From contig CABUZU010000090.1 in the NCBI GenBank assembly GCA_902496125.1, positions 1-7,897 of the forward strand: a DNA stretch of 7,897 bases, given 5' to 3'. How positions within the stretch are numbered: position 1 is the stretch's first letter; each line of letters begins with the position of its first letter. The notes under the pieces were generated by a model that ran no database searches, was not told the DNA's origin, and saw only the letters and a list, made by a program, of their open reading frames with translations. This stretch comes from an uncultured Lachnospiraceae bacterium (GTDB lineage: Bacteria > Bacillota > Clostridia > Lachnospirales > Lachnospiraceae). Shown one piece after another: positions 7,043 through 7,897 of the stretch. Made by a program: the position numbers and the translations under genes.

Positions 7043-7897
7043 ATCTAGGAATTTCAACCATCATATAAGCTTCAATGGTATCTTCTTCCCTAAAATCATT
7101 ATACTTCTCTAAAACAATACCACATTCATAACCTGCTGAAACTTCTTTTACATCATCTTTAAATCTCTTAAGTGATGCCATTGGTCCATCAAATAATAAA
7201 TCATCACCACGCATAACTCTACAGCTACAGCCTCTTACAAATTTACCATCTAATACATAGGAACCTGCAATAGTACCAACACCAGATGCTTTAAATGTCT
7301 GACGAACTACTGCATGACCAATTACCTTTTCTTCAAAGATTGGATCTAATAATCCCTTCATTGCAGCTTCTACATCGGCAATTGCCTGATAGATAACTTT
7401 ATACAGACGCATATCAACCTTTTCACGCTCTGCAATTGCACGAGCTGTTGCATCTGGACGTACATTAAATCCAATGATGATTGCATTTGATGCACTAGCA
7501 AGGTTTACATCAGATTCATTGATAGCACCTACGCCACCATGGATAACCTTAACGATTACTTCATCATTTGATAGCTTTAACATACTCTGTTTTACAGCTT
7601 CTACAGAACCCTGTACGTCTGCCTTAATAATAAGCTCTAATTCTTTTAAGTTACCAGCTTGAATCTGAGAGAATAAATCGTCTAAGGACATCTTAGATTT
7701 TGTTTCCTCTAATAGACGTTCTCTACCTTCTTTAATAAAGGTTTCTGCAAAGTTTCTAGCTTCTCTTTCTGTTGAAGTTGCTACAAATACTTCACCTGCT
7801 GATGGTACGTCATTAAGACCTAAAATTGCTACTGGCTTAGAAGGTCCAGCTACATTTACACGTTTGTCATTTTCATCAAGCATTGCACGCACCTTAC
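7041..7897 (-). CDS. infB: Translation initiation factor IF-2 (C-terminal part, cut by window edge)
   Basis: IF-2 is the GTPase that delivers fMet-tRNA to the 30S subunit and promotes subunit joining. The last 285 complete codons are present, and the reading frame stays open to the right edge. The GTG at 7892 is an internal Val codon (K-V-R-A-M), not a start. Counting from it, the beta-barrel domain after the missing G domain runs to about residue 80 and includes AGPSKPVAILGLNDVPSAGEVF. The C1 domain contains LELIIKADVQGSVEAVK (84-100) and GGVGAINESDVNLA. The C2 domain, which binds fMet-tRNA, has VIGHAVVRQTFKASGVGTIAG, RVMRGDDLLFDG and the GYECGI cysteine block near the end. The C terminus VEIPR is complete. 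The N-terminal domains and GTP-binding motifs are outside. infB is the upstream gene of the visible operon. Confidence 0.97.
   Translation of the reverse strand, partial: KVRAMLDENDKRVNVAGPSKPVAILGLNDVPSAGEVFVATSTEREARNFAETFIKEGRERLLEETKSKMSLDDLFSQIQAGNLKELELIIKADVQGSVEAVKQSMLKLSNDEVIVKVIHGGVGAINESDVNLASASNAIIIGFNVRPDATARAIAEREKVDMRLYKVIYQAIADVEAAMKGLLDPIFEEKVIGHAVVRQTFKASGVGTIAGSYVLDGKFVRGCSCRVMRGDDLLFDGPMASLKRFKDDVKEVSAGYECGIVLEKYNDFREEDTIEAYMMVEIPR

Noticed and set aside
7474..7662. Plus-strand open frame of 62 codons inside infB
   Set aside because: It lies opposite the conserved C1 domain of IF-2 and has no features of its own.
7041..7892. A separate short protein starting at GTG 7892 instead of a truncated infB
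   Set aside because: The frame is open up to the window edge, the upstream codons (K before V-R-A-M) match IF-2, and known internal IF-2 starts lie far nearer the N terminus.
1..7897. A novel defence, mobile or regulatory system in the window
   Set aside because: All seven genes belong to well-known housekeeping families with intact key residues, and they fill almost every base; I see no repeats, mobile genes or unexplained non-coding stretch.

Overview
The window is a stretch of bacterial chromosome read entirely from the minus strand. Low GC, short purine-rich ribosome binding sites, ATG/GTG/TTG starts and the gene content point to a Firmicute. The infB-rbfA-nrnA-truB-ribF order and an AddAB-type rather than RecBCD-type recombination nuclease support this. 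Sequence style, such as the MPTIN form of the riboflavin kinase motif, suggests a clostridial relative near the Lachnospiraceae. That placement comes from memory of family sequences, not from a search.

In transcription order (high to low coordinates) the genes are as follows. The 3' part of infB (translation initiation factor IF-2) enters at the right edge. Next come rbfA (30S maturation factor), nrnA (DHH/DHHA1 phosphoesterase), truB (tRNA U55 pseudouridine synthase) and ribF (bifunctional riboflavin kinase/FAD synthetase). addB (Fe-S helicase-nuclease subunit) is complete, and the first 169 codons of addA (helicase-nuclease subunit) run off the left edge.

Gaps between genes are 11, 6, 2, 15 and 4 nt, followed by a 41-nt overlap, so essentially every base is coding. 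No terminator, convincing promoter, RNA gene, repeat, CRISPR array or mobile element is visible. The layout reads as one operon in which ribosome assembly, RNA processing and flavin cofactor genes lead directly into the double-strand-break repair genes. Most ribosome binding sites lie in the last codons of the gene before, which suggests translational coupling.

I find no evidence of a new biological system here. The points worth a second look are modest. They are the addBA genes joined directly to the infB-ribF cluster where rpsO is found in Bacillus, the out-of-frame addB/addA overlap, the TTG and GTG starts of rbfA and truB, and an atypical residue in the RibF kinase motif.
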